Shown here one piece after another: positions 55,427 to 64,000 of a DNA stretch of 64,000 bases. The notes beneath the pieces were generated by a model. That model was not told the origin of the DNA. It made no database searches and saw only the letters and a program-made list of their open reading frames with translations. Every line of letters starts with the position of its first letter. Positions within the stretch are counted from its first letter, which is position 1. A program made the position numbers and the translations under genes. This DNA comes from an uncultured Paracoccaceae bacterium. Its GTDB lineage: Bacteria; Pseudomonadota; Alphaproteobacteria; Rhodobacterales; Rhodobacteraceae. Location: the NCBI GenBank assembly GCA_947492585.1, contig CANLND010000001.1, positions 124,001-188,000 on the forward strand. The letters are read 5' to 3'.

Positions 55427-56679
55427 TTCTTGCTTCTCCAAGGTTGCGATTTGAACCAGCCCGCGCCGTAGGCGCAGGCGATAATAAGGGCAAAGCCCAC
55501 AAGGTTGGCAAAGGCCACGGTCAGAATGGCGCGATCGGTGTGATCCAGCGCAAAGCCGATCAACCGCGCCAATGCCATTGAAAAGACAAAGACCGCCAGG
55601 GACTGTTGCCCCACCTTGGTCAGCACCGCAAGCAGGACGCTCCAGATGCGCGCCAGACCGCCGGTTCCGTTGGCAATCAATCGCTTACCGCCTTCACCAG
55701 CGACAACCCACCCTAGATAAGCCAGCGCCAGAAAATGCACATATCGCAACAGGCCAAAGTCGGTTTTCTCACGCCATTCGGATGTGATCTCCCAGGTGGG
55801 GCGGATGATGTCAGCCAGATCTGCATTGGCTGCTTTGACCCACAGGTACACTTTCCACGATCCAAACGGCGCGCCCAGCACCACAAAGGCCAAAGCAGCG
55901 GCGATCAGCAGTTTTGACACTGGCGGCTTCGGCAGCCAGCCCTTCATGAAGGCAAAGCCAGTGAAAAACAGAAGTTGCCAGCCAAAGGGGTTAAAGAACC
56001 ATTCGCGGTTGGACCAAGGTTCGGCACTGAGGCTTACGCCATTTGGGCCAAGACCAATCAGATAGGGGTTGGCTGACAGCCAGACGAGCAGCGAAAAACT
56101 CGCGATGGCCCAGACGCCAATTTTCTCCAGCCCCATCATCACCGGCATGAGCGCCAGAACCACCAGATACATCGGCAGGATGTCAAAATAGTTCGGCACA
56201 TAGGTCAGGGTGAACAGGCCAACCAGCTGAGGCGCAGGATCCGAGAAGAAATGGCCAAGGTTCAGGGAGTTGATATAGCTCTTTTCAAAGGTGCCATAGG
56301 TATCCAATGCGGCCATGCACACTGCAATAAACACAAACAGCCCGATATGGGCCCAAAACACCTGCCAGCACCGAAAAGCCACGCGCGCCGTGCCCAACCA
56401 CCATCCACGTCGTGCGAATGATCCGCCAAAGGCAATGGCCGACGCCATGCCCGAGCAAAACACAAAGATCTCGGTGGCATCTGAAAACCCAAAACGGGCC
56501 GGAATCCAGCCGGTCCAGCGGTTGCCGGGGATATGGGCGATGAGGATGATGAACATCGCGATGCCGCGATAGAAATCCAACCGTGGATCGCGCGCGCGCG
56601 GCGTTGGGGCGGCCTGCCGATTGGCAGGTTCAGCCGACGCTGCGGGCTGTGGGGTTGGAAGAGGTGTAATCGTGGCCAT
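55423..56679 (-). CDS. opgC: Periplasmic glucan succinyltransferase OpgC
   Basis: A 418-aa inner-membrane acyltransferase with about ten helices (RLDFYRGIAMFIILIAHIPGNRWTGW opens the acyltransferase domain). OpgC adds succinyl groups to the periplasmic glucan. The start at 56679 is preferred over a GTG 7 codons upstream, which lacks a ribosome binding site. It is the first gene of opgC-opgG-opgH, all joined by ATGA overlaps, and lies 47 bases after the TPR gene. Confidence 0.9.
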   Translation of the reverse strand: MATITPLPTPQPAASAEPANRQAAPTPRARDPRLDFYRGIAMFIILIAHIPGNRWTGWIPARFGFSDATEIFVFCSGMASAIAFGGSFARRGWWLGTARVAFRCWQVFWAHIGLFVFIAVCMAALDTYGTFEKSYINSLNLGHFFSDPAPQLVGLFTLTYVPNYFDILPMYLVVLALMPVMMGLEKIGVWAIASFSLLVWLSANPYLIGLGPNGVSLSAEPWSNREWFFNPFGWQLLFFTGFAFMKGWLPKPPVSKLLIAAALAFVVLGAPFGSWKVYLWVKAANADLADIIRPTWEITSEWREKTDFGLLRYVHFLALAYLGWVVAGEGGKRLIANGTGGLARIWSVLLAVLTKVGQQSLAVFVFSMALARLIGFALDHTDRAILTVAFANLVGFALIIACAYGAGWFKSQPWRSKK

Positions 56680-56726
56680 CTTGTCGCTTCGGTCTTTCAC
56701 AGTATCGGGTCAGGCAGGCTGACTGT

Positions 56727-58091
56727 TTATTCAGCAGGAACGCTTCGGCTGTTGTCTGGATTGCGGGCGTCGGAAATCAACGTGCGGCGCGCCAGCGCAT
56801 AATTATCTTCGCTGCCACCGCGTTTTGTGCGGCGATCGTCCAAAATAGTTTCAACCGTATCAAAAGCACCTGCACGCAGGCCTGCATCAATGGTCATGCG
56901 TTCAAACACGTCTCGCTGGGCGTGACTACCCCCGGCCAGCTGCATTGATGCGCGCGCGGTGTTCAACCGCGCAAAAGCTGTGGCATAATCGCCATCCCCA
57001 AACGCCTCAAGCCCCAGTGCGGCGTCACAGCCGGGGGTGGCCATGCGGTCTTGGGCTTCGTCGCTGCGACGTTGGCCGTCCTGATGAATGCGCGCCACAA
57101 GGCGTTTGGTGGCGCAGGCGCGATCGCGTCCCGCCAACGCCAGGAGATAGTGCAGGTCTGCAAAAATCAGGCAGCCGTCTTCGGTACGATTGGCGCACAG
57201 TTCAGACAGTTCTTCCCAGCGATTGCCCACAGAGACACCTTCAAGCTCCAGCCGCATCAGAAGCGACGTGGCGTTGGAAATATCGCGGTAGTCGTCGGTT
57301 TTGTCTTTACGCACTTCGGTGTCATACAGATCCATCACCTGATCGATCTGACCCAGATCCAGATGCATCAGCGCCTTGTGCCACCACACGTGATAGCGGA
57401 AGTTGTTGCAATGTGCCCAGGCGTCCTCGCGTCCTTTCAGCCAATCCAACCCGCCCTTGGCGTTGCCCGTCATATCATGAACGTGGGCCACCGCATGCAG
57501 GCCCCAGGCATCGTTGGGGGCCATCCACAAGGCTTGCTTGCCAGCGATTTCAGCCTTGTCATAGGCGCCGGTCTCTTCCAGCGCAAACGCGTGACAGCCC
57601 AAAAGGTAGCCGCGTCCTGCGTGGTCAGGTGCATAGGCGGGCATCACCCGTTCAACCGAAGCGCGCATTCCCTGTGAGTCGCCCAAAATAAAGCGGATAC
57701 CATGGCTTAGTTTCATGGCCAGTGTGTCGCAGGGGTCGATTTCGAGAACCTGCTCCATGTGCATGATTGCTTCTGACGGGCGGCCCTGCATCCAGGCCTG
57801 TAGCGCGTCGACATATTTACGTTCGCGTGGCAAGGCCGCGTCGTAGCCTGCTTTGGCCGCGGTCAAAGCGTCCTCTGCCATGGGAAGCAGTTCAGAACGC
57901 CCCAGCATCACCAGAGACAAACCTTTGATGGCTTGGGCGTGGGCAAAATCCGGCGCTGCGGTCAGCACTGCGCCCAAGTGGTCTGCTGCACTTGCACCAT
58001 GGGCCAGAACGGCCATTTGGACCGCGTTCCAATCCGTCACGACGGAAGCAGACGTGAGGCTTGTCTCTTGTCCAAAGATGTCTTGGGTCAT
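56727..58091 (-). CDS. TTC38-like tetratricopeptide protein
   Basis: A 454-aa protein with TPR-like helical pairs. The segments HAVAHVHDM (199-207) and YHVWWHKALMHLDLG (233-247) are hallmarks of the TTC38 family, known from animals and many bacteria, with unknown function. No signal peptide is seen, so it is cytosolic. It is on the same strand as opgC and 47 bases before it, so it may be in the opg transcript, where its role is unclear. Confidence 0.75.
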   Translation of the reverse strand: MTQDIFGQETSLTSASVVTDWNAVQMAVLAHGASAADHLGAVLTAAPDFAHAQAIKGLSLVMLGRSELLPMAEDALTAAKAGYDAALPRERKYVDALQAWMQGRPSEAIMHMEQVLEIDPCDTLAMKLSHGIRFILGDSQGMRASVERVMPAYAPDHAGRGYLLGCHAFALEETGAYDKAEIAGKQALWMAPNDAWGLHAVAHVHDMTGNAKGGLDWLKGREDAWAHCNNFRYHVWWHKALMHLDLGQIDQVMDLYDTEVRKDKTDDYRDISNATSLLMRLELEGVSVGNRWEELSELCANRTEDGCLIFADLHYLLALAGRDRACATKRLVARIHQDGQRRSDEAQDRMATPGCDAALGLEAFGDGDYATAFARLNTARASMQLAGGSHAQRDVFERMTIDAGLRAGAFDTVETILDDRRTKRGGSEDNYALARRTLISDARNPDNSRSVPAE

Positions 58092-58342
58092 GTCGGGAAA
58101 TTCCTTGCAGTCTGAAACATCAGTTACGTTTTATCTGAGAGTAGAGGATGCCAGCGTCTCGGGCGACGCCTGCTCTCGCTTTGGTGATGGTCTGTGTGTG
58201 TTTTGATGGTAATGTTGCCGAAACCGGTGGCAGGATGGGCAGAAAGCCGCACAGTGACGCCTTTTCAAGTCTGTGTACGCCGAGGCTTCGGCACGCTATT
58301 GCGTGTATTTGTAACATTCGGGAAATGCCGCCAATATGGTGT

Positions 58343-59530
58343 TTAGGATTTCGGCGCAACTGCGCCAATAGACTGCAACACGTCGGCAGTATCTTGCCCG
58401 AAATGCGGGGGGGCATGGCGATACGTCACAGGGGTCCGTGAAAACTTCAATGGGTTCCCGATGAGCTCCACCGGCCCGGCCTTGGCGTCCATGCTGATTT
58501 GCATGCCGCGCGCCGCAACCTGATCCGATTGAAAAACCTGATCCAATGTTTGTACAGGCCCGGCGGGCACCTTGCGGGCCTCTAGTCCTGCAATCACTGC
58601 CTGAGTGGTGTGGCGTTGCATCGCGGGGACAAGGATGGCATCCAGAGCGTCGCGATGTTCAAGACGCGCCGGATTGGTCGCAAAACGCGGATCTGTGCCC
58701 AGATCTGACAGGCCAAGAAATTCGAGAAACCGCTGGAACTGACTGTCATTGCCCACCGCGAGGATCACGTGCCCATCACTGGTTTCATACACGCCATAGG
58801 GCATAATATTGGGATGCCCATTGCCGCGGCGCTGTGGCAGCGATTTGGAGGTCAGGTAATTCACACCTTCGTTGATCAACCACGCGATTTGACTGTCGAC
58901 CAGGGCCAGTTCCACCCATTGGCCTTCGCCGGTGGTGGTGCGGTGCTGAAGGGCGGCCAGAATGCCAATGCAGGCATACATGCCACACATCACATCAGCG
59001 ATGCCAACCCCGACCTTTACCGGAGCGCCGTCTGGGGCACCGGTCAGCGACATGATGCCGCCGTAGCCCTGTGCCATCAGGTCATATCCGGGCTTTGATG
59101 CATTTGGCCCGGTCTGGCCATAGCCTGAAATTGAACAATAGATCAGGCCGGGAAGGTCAGATTTCAAACTGTCGTAATCCAGCCCGTATTTGGCCAGGCC
59201 ACCGGGTTTGAAGTTTTCGACCAGAATGTCGGCCTCCGCAGCCAACGCCCGGATGTGTGCCTGACCTTCTGGGGTTGCGATGTCGATGGCCACCGAACGT
59301 TTGTTGCGGTTTGCGCACATGAAATAGGCGCTGAGATCCGTTTTGACGCCCTGCGCGTCTGTCACATAAGGAGGCCCCCACTGGCGGGTATCGTCGCCGC
59401 CGGATTTTGGGTTTTCGACCTTGATGACTTCGGCGCCCAGATCGCCCAGCAACTGCGTGCAGGTGGGGCCGGCCAAAATGCGCGACAGGTCGAGAACCTT
59501 GAGACCTTTGAGCGCGCCATACGGCAACAT
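58343..59530 (-). CDS. Class III CoA-transferase (CaiB/BaiF family)
   Basis: A 395-aa CoA-transferase of family III. It shows LKVLDLSRILAGPTCTQLLGDLGAEVIKVE, ANRNKRSVAIDI, LVENFKPG and the GIADVMCGMYACIGILAAL region, where Asp179 is a candidate catalytic residue. Members move CoA between acids (formyl-, carnitinyl-, succinyl-CoA); the substrates are unknown here. It starts at Met 59530, immediately after the TPP-enzyme stop. The two genes could also overlap by up to 17 bases from an upstream Met. Pairing of CaiB-type and TPP-type genes recalls the oxalate pair frc-oxc, but the TPP enzyme here is not an OXC. Confidence 0.85.
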   Translation of the reverse strand: MLPYGALKGLKVLDLSRILAGPTCTQLLGDLGAEVIKVENPKSGGDDTRQWGPPYVTDAQGVKTDLSAYFMCANRNKRSVAIDIATPEGQAHIRALAAEADILVENFKPGGLAKYGLDYDSLKSDLPGLIYCSISGYGQTGPNASKPGYDLMAQGYGGIMSLTGAPDGAPVKVGVGIADVMCGMYACIGILAALQHRTTTGEGQWVELALVDSQIAWLINEGVNYLTSKSLPQRRGNGHPNIMPYGVYETSDGHVILAVGNDSQFQRFLEFLGLSDLGTDPRFATNPARLEHRDALDAILVPAMQRHTTQAVIAGLEARKVPAGPVQTLDQVFQSDQVAARGMQISMDAKAGPVELIGNPLKFSRTPVTYRHAPPHFGQDTADVLQSIGAVAPKS

Positions 59531-59531
59531 A

Positions 59532-61145
59532 TCAGATCCGACCATCATACCCTCCGCGTTCGATTTCGGCTGCAATCACGGTGAAGCTGTCAGAGGCTTG
59601 CGCGGCGTTCAGGGCAGCGCGCAATTCAGCGCGGTTGCGGACGGTGACGCCATTGCCGCCAAAGGCGCGACCCATCGCAGCAAAGTCGTGTCGGGAAAAA
59701 TCCACGCCAGTATTGGCCAGCTGTCGCTGACGTTGTTTCAATTCGATTAACGCCAAAGACGCATCTACAAAGACCAGAAAAATAGGGGCAAGCTGCATCT
59801 CGCGTGCGGTGGCCAGTTCTCCAGCGACCATGAGAAATCCTGCATCCCCTGAAAAGCTGATCACCGGACGGTTTGGCTGCGCCAATTTGCGGCCGATGGC
59901 CAGGGGGACAGCACAGCCCATGGTACACAACCCGGAGGATTGGATCAGGGCGCGCGGTTCAGAGCAGCCCCACATCTGTGACAGTAGAATGCGATGCGCG
60001 CCGCTGTCTGCGGTGGCCAATGTGGTGTCTGGCAAGACGGCGCGGGCCTCGGCAATAACGCCAGCAGGGCCCCAGTCGTCGTCATCGGGGAAGGCGTGGG
60101 TGAGCGCGGTTTTGCAGGTGGCAGGTTCACCACCGGGCCATGTGTCACGCGGCGACAGATCCGCCCCAAGCGCGTGGAGTGTGGCGGGGAGGGGGGCAAT
60201 GATGTTGATCCCGGCCTGATGCATGTAATGTGTATTTGGCTCTGGCGAAATGTCGATCACGCGGGTTTGGGTGACGTCCCATGCGTCGCGCCAGCCCGTG
60301 CGCATTTCAATGGGGTCGTAGCCAAGCGTCAGGATCAGGTCGGCGGCCTCAAGCAGTGGAAGAAGATGGCGATCTGCCAGCGGAGACAGGCCTGCGCCGC
60401 CCAGACATAAGGGGTGGCTTTCGGGCAGGATGCCTTTGGCTTTGTAGGTGGTGACAAAGGGGATTTGAAATGTTTCAACAAAGTGTCGCAACTGCCTGGT
60501 GGCCTGATCGTGCACCGCGTCAAGGCCGATGATGGCGACAGGACGCTCGGCCTGCGCCAACCAATCCCGCGCCTGCGCCAATGTCTCCCCCGCGGGGGCG
60601 GTGGTGCCTGCAGGCGCGCGGCGGATGTTGCGTTCAGTTGCGGGGGTCTCTGCAACTGAGATGGGCACGTCGATGTGCACCGGGCCTTGTCGTGCCTCGG
60701 TTGCGATGGAAACTGCTTTGTCGGCGATCACTTCGGCTGCGTTTGCCTCCAACCGAAACGAGGCCTTGGTGATCGGGCGAAAGACGGCTTGTTGGTCGAG
60801 AACCTGATGCGTGTAGGTTTCCGCTTCGTCGGCATCGACGCAACCGGTCAGGACCAACATTGGCACCCGATCCTGATGCGCATTGGCCACCACGTTGACG
60901 CCATTCAGCGCGCCCGGCCCAAGCGTGGCAACCAGGATGGCAGGAGCGCCATCCGCGTGGTGCACCCCTTCGCCCATGAAACCCGCGCAGTTTTCATGTT
61001 TCGCCAAGTGAAAACAGATGCCCGCCTGTTCCAACGCATCCACAAGCGTCAATACCTCACCCCCCGGCATGCCAAAGGCGTGGCGGCATCCAGCATCATA
61101 CAATCGGCGAGCCAGCACATCTGCGGCGCGGAGCGTCTTTGTCAT
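59532..61145 (-). CDS. Thiamine-diphosphate-dependent enzyme, acetolactate-synthase-like
   Basis: A 537-aa three-domain TPP enzyme. The N-terminal domain has RHAFGMPGGEVLTLVDAL and the cofactor-activating Glu51 in LAKHENCAGFMGEG. The C-terminal domain has the TPP/Mg motif GDAGFLMVAGELATA, completed by FVDASLALIELKQ, where the usual Asn pair reads Val-Asp. No ALS small-subunit gene lies near, so it is likely catabolic, such as a decarboxylase or C-C lyase, and not branched-chain amino-acid synthesis. It is directly upstream of the CoA-transferase. Confidence 0.82.
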   Translation of the reverse strand: MTKTLRAADVLARRLYDAGCRHAFGMPGGEVLTLVDALEQAGICFHLAKHENCAGFMGEGVHHADGAPAILVATLGPGALNGVNVVANAHQDRVPMLVLTGCVDADEAETYTHQVLDQQAVFRPITKASFRLEANAAEVIADKAVSIATEARQGPVHIDVPISVAETPATERNIRRAPAGTTAPAGETLAQARDWLAQAERPVAIIGLDAVHDQATRQLRHFVETFQIPFVTTYKAKGILPESHPLCLGGAGLSPLADRHLLPLLEAADLILTLGYDPIEMRTGWRDAWDVTQTRVIDISPEPNTHYMHQAGINIIAPLPATLHALGADLSPRDTWPGGEPATCKTALTHAFPDDDDWGPAGVIAEARAVLPDTTLATADSGAHRILLSQMWGCSEPRALIQSSGLCTMGCAVPLAIGRKLAQPNRPVISFSGDAGFLMVAGELATAREMQLAPIFLVFVDASLALIELKQRQRQLANTGVDFSRHDFAAMGRAFGGNGVTVRNRAELRAALNAAQASDSFTVIAAEIERGGYDGRI

Positions 61146-61278
61146 CGGGATCCATCCTGATTAAAAAATCTTTTGCCCAGATTGCGCGCTGAGCGGCGCG
61201 GCGCAAGGGGGCTCACATCTCTGTGAGAAGCGTTACCAATTTTGCACTGACCCCGTGCAGAAGGCCAGCGTGCAGAGG

Positions 61279-61773
61279 TTAACGTATTGCAGTGGAAGCG
61301 ATTTGGTCAAACTGCTGATCAAGTTCTTCGGCGATTTCTTGCAACACGTCGCCGCCTTCGGCGAAATAAGGCGCAAAGATGTGGCTGGGCCGTTTGTACG
61401 ACAGGCTGGCGGTGCCGTCTTCGTTTTCGGTGACATAAAAACGGATTGGCGCTTCGATCATTGCGGCGGTTGAAGCGGCCAGTACACGCAGGGCGTAGTC
61501 ATTGTTGAACACACCGACCACGCGGTTGCCGGGAATGGTAATGCCGCGCGCAGCGGCGGCCTTGGTGGGGCCCGCTTGGGTGACAACAAAAAGCCCCTGC
61601 GCTTTTACCGCGTTTTTCAGATCACTGATGACTTCGGTATAGGGCTTGGCGCTGGCATGTACGGCCCAGCCTGCGCGGGCCGAGACCGCGGTTTCAGCCT
61701 GGGCTATTTGCGCAAGGGGCAGCAGAGCGCTTAGGGAAAGTGCAATGCAAAACAGATGGTGCATAGGTAACAT
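61279..61773 (-). CDS. DUF302-domain periplasmic protein
   Basis: A 164-aa protein with a signal peptide (FCIALSLSALLPLAQIAQA) and a DUF302 domain (PYTEVISDLKNAVKAQGLFVVTQAG, then ARGITIPGNRVVGVFNNDYAL, IRFYVTENEDGTASLSYKRP). DUF302 is a ligand-binding-like fold of unknown function in many bacteria. The Met at 61773 or 61764 is the probable start; the frame further upstream runs into the regulator gene. Confidence 0.8.
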   Translation of the reverse strand: MLPMHHLFCIALSLSALLPLAQIAQAETAVSARAGWAVHASAKPYTEVISDLKNAVKAQGLFVVTQAGPTKAAAARGITIPGNRVVGVFNNDYALRVLAASTAAMIEAPIRFYVTENEDGTASLSYKRPSHIFAPYFAEGGDVLQEIAEELDQQFDQIASTAIR

Positions 61774-61894
61774 CCTAGGAATGGCGTTTGGGGAAATGTA
61801 TCGGGTACAAGTTAAAATTGGTGTCACTTTATCGTGCGGTGGCAGATAAATGCTGCGGCGTCCCGACCTGTATATCTCACCGCCCCGCGCGACG

Positions 61895-62926
61895 TCAGGA
61901 CCAGCCTTTGCGAAAGAAATGTGGGCTGGCGCCAAAGCGTCGTTTGAACTGACGTGAAAAATGTGTCGCGCTGTTAAATCCTGACGCCAGCGCGATTTCA
62001 GTGATCGACAGTGCGGTCTCGTTCATCAACCCGTAGGCGTGATGCAGGCGCATATCAAAATAGACCTGCATCGGGCTTTGATTCAGGTAGCGCGCAAATA
62101 GGCGTTCAAGTTGTCGTCGCGAAATGTCCAGCTGGGTGCATAGGTCCGCGACGGTCAGCGGGTCTTCGATCGCGTCTTGCATCAGCTGAAGGGCATTCAA
62201 CAGATGCTGATTTCGACTGCCGATTGCTACGGCGATATTGGACCGCTGCGGCACCGTCCCGCCGCGTGACCGCACGTGCAGGCACATATCGGCGCAGACA
62301 ATGGCGAGCTGTTCGCCGTGGCGCTCTTCGATCAATGTCAGCATCATGTCGGTTGACGCGTGCCCACCTCCGCAGGTGAGCAGAGTTTCCGAGATTTCAA
62401 AAATGTTCTGAGATGGAGTAAGATCAGGAAATTCTTCAATAAAGGCGGGTTGATCCTCCCAGTGCAGCGTAAAGGTCTGCGCGTTTAACAACCCCGCTTG
62501 CGCCAAGGCAAACGTGCCGGTGCAAATGGCGCCCAGACGCCGCCCAAACCGATGATTGCGCCGCAGCCAGTTCAGAACCGGTTCAGAGGCGGCCGATTGT
62601 GGCTCTCCGCCCGCCGCAACAAGCGCGGTTGCGCCAGATGGAAGCTCGCTCAGGCTCATATCGGGCGTCACGAGCATGCCATTTGAGCATCGGACAGGTT
62701 GACCGTCCTCGGTCATCAGGAACCAGCGATAAAGTTCGCGATTGGTGATTTGGTTGGCCACACGCAGCGGTTCGATTGCCGCAGAGAGTGCCAGCATCAT
62801 GGTGCGTGGCAAGACGACAAAATAGAAATCCTGTGGCTTGCCGTGATAGCTGATGTCAAAATGTGCGGAGGACGCCCTGGGCACAAAGTGATCTGGGAGG
62901 CGGGACGATGCGGCAGCTTGTGTCAT
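61895..62926 (-). CDS. GlxA-type AraC-family regulator
   Basis: A 343-aa regulator. Residues about 25-195 form a DJ-1/PfpI-like domain (FYFVVLPRTMMLALSAAIEPLRVAN, GAICTGTFALAQAGLL, TCGGGHASTDMMLTLI), and residues 230-330 form the AraC HTH (LTVADLCTQLDISRRQLERLF, SITEIALASGFNSATHFSRQFKRRFG). GlxA-type proteins include GbdR and CdhR, which control glycine betaine and carnitine use; which ligand applies here is not known. The start at 62926 (MTQAAASSRL) gives a normal N-terminus. It is divergent from clpP. Confidence 0.88.
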   Translation of the reverse strand: MTQAAASSRLPDHFVPRASSAHFDISYHGKPQDFYFVVLPRTMMLALSAAIEPLRVANQITNRELYRWFLMTEDGQPVRCSNGMLVTPDMSLSELPSGATALVAAGGEPQSAASEPVLNWLRRNHRFGRRLGAICTGTFALAQAGLLNAQTFTLHWEDQPAFIEEFPDLTPSQNIFEISETLLTCGGGHASTDMMLTLIEERHGEQLAIVCADMCLHVRSRGGTVPQRSNIAVAIGSRNQHLLNALQLMQDAIEDPLTVADLCTQLDISRRQLERLFARYLNQSPMQVYFDMRLHHAYGLMNETALSITEIALASGFNSATHFSRQFKRRFGASPHFFRKGWS

Positions 62927-63150
62927 GACACGATATCCGTTGGGAGCGACTTTTTTGTCGTAAACCAGAGTGTTGGATTTCGAACTGTAAGTCGCGACAT
63001 TGCCGTGGCAAAACACGACCTTGTGTTTCCATGCCAGCATCGGCGTAAAAACAATCTCGGCCCCTTGCAGCCCAATTGGCCCGCCACTAAGACTTGAGTA
63101 ACCCTCACGCGTCTATGGTGACGAAACAAGTGATACGAAGGCAGGTCCAA

Positions 63151-63777
63151 ATGATTGATCCCCGCGAAACCTATATGAACACCCTGGTGCCAATGGTTGT
63201 AGAGCAGACCAGCCGGGGCGAACGTGCCTATGATATTTTCTCGCGCCTCCTAAAAGAGCGCATCATTTTTGTGAATGGTCCGATTCACAGCGGTATGAGC
63301 AATTTGATTGTTGCGCAGTTGCTGCACCTTGAAGCGGAAAACCCGTCGAAAGAAATCAGCATGTACGTCAACTCACCCGGCGGTGAAGTGACCGCGGGTA
63401 TGTCGATTTATGACACCATGCAGTACATCAAGCCCAAAGTATCGACGCTGATCTGCGGCATGGCTGCGTCTATGGGCTCTGTGATCGCGATTGGTGGCGA
63501 AAAGGGCATGCGTTTTGCACTGCCCAACTCTGAAGTCATGGTGCACCAGCCCTCTGGCGGTGCACAGGGCATGGCCACCGATATGCTGATTTCCGCGCGT
63601 CACATCGAACGCACACGTGAGCGTCTGTACCAGCTTTACGTGAAGCATTCGGGTCAGGATTACGAAACTGTGCAAAAGGCGCTTGATCGTGACACCTGGA
63701 TGACGCCCGAGGAAGCCAAAGAGTGGGGCCACCTCGACGAAATCGTTGAGAACCGCTCAAAAGGCGATGAAGAATAA
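63151..63777 (+). CDS. clpP: ATP-dependent Clp protease proteolytic subunit
   Basis: The serine protease subunit of the Clp complex. The 208-aa protein carries the triad Ser107 (GMAASMGS), His132 (VMVHQPSGG) and Asp181 (KALDRDTWM), in the same spacing as E. coli ClpP. It has the short N-terminal propeptide ([20 protein letters not shown]). The ATG at 63151 gives the normal length. It is followed by two hairpins and then clpX, the usual order. Confidence 0.97.
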   Translation: MIDPRETYMNTLVPMVVEQTSRGERAYDIFSRLLKERIIFVNGPIHSGMSNLIVAQLLHLEAENPSKEISMYVNSPGGEVTAGMSIYDTMQYIKPKVSTLICGMAASMGSVIAIGGEKGMRFALPNSEVMVHQPSGGAQGMATDMLISARHIERTRERLYQLYVKHSGQDYETVQKALDRDTWMTPEEAKEWGHLDEIVENRSKGDEE

Positions 63778-63778
63778 G

Positions 63779-63833
63779 GCAAAAGTTTGACTTTTGCATT
63801 CGGTGTGTGCCGGCCAACACGGCGCACACTTTT
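63779..63833 (+). terminator. Tandem hairpins between clpP and clpX
   Basis: A first stem GCAAAAGT-TTG-ACTTTTGC (63779-63797) starts right after the clpP stop. A second 10-bp stem (63803-63812 with 63820-63829, one wobble) is followed by TTTT. Together they may attenuate transcription into clpX, letting clpP and clpX be made in unequal amounts. Confidence 0.55.
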
Positions 63834-63922
63834 GCGATTGTGGCGGCGGTCAGGCTGGCCTAAGCTGCCCCAAAGACCAAACGTCGGCAGACGTTTTGAT
63901 AGTGTGGACTGAAAGGTAGACC

Positions 63923-64000
63923 ATGGCATCGAATTCAGGTGGTGACAGCAAAAACACCCTCTATTGCAGCTTCTGCGGCAAGAGCCAGCATGAGGTTCGC
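63923..64000 (+). CDS. clpX: ATP-dependent Clp protease ATP-binding subunit, 5' end only
   Basis: The first 26 codons of ClpX before the window ends. The translation MASNSGGDSKNTLYCSFCGK and following SQHEVR shows the N-terminal zinc-binding domain, with Cys15 and Cys18 as the first two of four zinc ligands. A GAAAGG box lies 7 bases before the ATG. The gene order clpP-clpX is standard. Confidence 0.93.
   Translation, partial: MASNSGGDSKNTLYCSFCGKSQHEVR

Noticed and set aside
59532-61145. Oxalyl-CoA decarboxylase or acetolactate synthase identity for the TPP enzyme
   Set aside because: The N-terminal and cofactor motifs differ from oxalyl-CoA decarboxylase, and no regulatory subunit gene for acetolactate synthase is near. 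Only a general TPP-enzyme call is safe.
1-64000. CRISPR arrays, phage genes, insertion sequences, integrase or attachment sites (including at the tRNA-Leu 3' end)
   Set aside because: No direct-repeat arrays, transposase or integrase motifs were found, and the tRNA is not followed by a partial duplicate of its 3' end within reading distance.

Overview
The window looks like a stretch of chromosome from a marine alphaproteobacterium of the Rhodobacterales (Roseobacter group). This is judged from gene content and protein style: a fused MnhAB-type Na+/H+ antiporter subunit A, a PutA controlled by an adjacent Lrp-type regulator, a PrpE gene with a TTTGCAAA-type operator, an NDH-SelD-type fusion, Hint-domain and sulfotransferase genes, and the clpP-clpX pair. 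Base composition is even and moderately GC-rich. I see no prophage, insertion sequence, integrase or CRISPR array. The window cuts through a DUF2235 gene on the left and clpX on the right.

Layout. 1-8.2 kb: DUF2235 hydrolase (partial), metF and metR back to back, suhB, then putA and its Lrp-type regulator back to back with a palindrome between them. 8.2-13.2 kb: a secreted TPR protein, tRNA-Leu(TAA), an alpha/beta hydrolase, a small membrane protein, glyA and nadK. 13.4-18.5 kb: prpE, a YceI-family protein and maeB. 18.9-22.5 kb: a pyrimidine-salvage operon cdd-deoA-deoB-upp. 22.7-26.7 kb: a SPOR protein, an M48-like protein without its zinc motif, a sulfotransferase and a Hint-domain protein. 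26.9-35.0 kb: a fatty-acid oxidation region on the minus strand (acyl-CoA dehydrogenase, a 70-residue protein, GST, thiolase, cupin, FadB-type fusion) with two MerR-family regulators. 35.1-37.4 kb: two translationally coupled hotdog thioesterases and a MATE exporter. 37.6-42.1 kb: ArsC-like protein, pyrD, DUF952, a 5'-nucleotidase, DUF1992 and a MarR regulator. 42.3-50.4 kb: the mnhA/B-C-D-E-F-G antiporter operon, followed after 29 bases by an NDH-SelD-type fusion whose SelD half has lost its catalytic motif. 50.7-58.1 kb: a rhodanese and an overlapping esterase, then osmoregulated periplasmic glucan genes opgC-opgG-opgH preceded by a TTC38-like TPR protein. 58.3-64 kb: a CoA-transferase/TPP-enzyme pair, a DUF302 protein, a GlxA-type AraC regulator, clpP and the start of clpX.

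How the genes work together. Several blocks feed central carbon metabolism: PutA gives glutamate, PrpE makes propionyl-CoA, the fad cluster gives acetyl-CoA, and MaeB gives pyruvate. MetF and GlyA supply and use one-carbon folates. Cdd, DeoA, DeoB and Upp recover pyrimidines and pentose phosphate, possibly helped by the periplasmic nucleotidase. Mnh and the Opg proteins suit life in salt water with changing osmolarity.

The most unusual item is the 724-residue NDH-SelD fusion at 42346-44520. It keeps the overall frame of the SelD domain but not the Cys/Sec-Lys motif or the early metal and ATP residues, so it probably does not make selenophosphate. Other points to follow up are the operator upstream of prpE, the palindrome over the putR ribosome binding site, the MerR promoter palindrome, the M48-like protein without HExxH, the overlapping CoA-transferase/TPP pair, and a small family of GC-rich hairpins with a TTGGGC leader.
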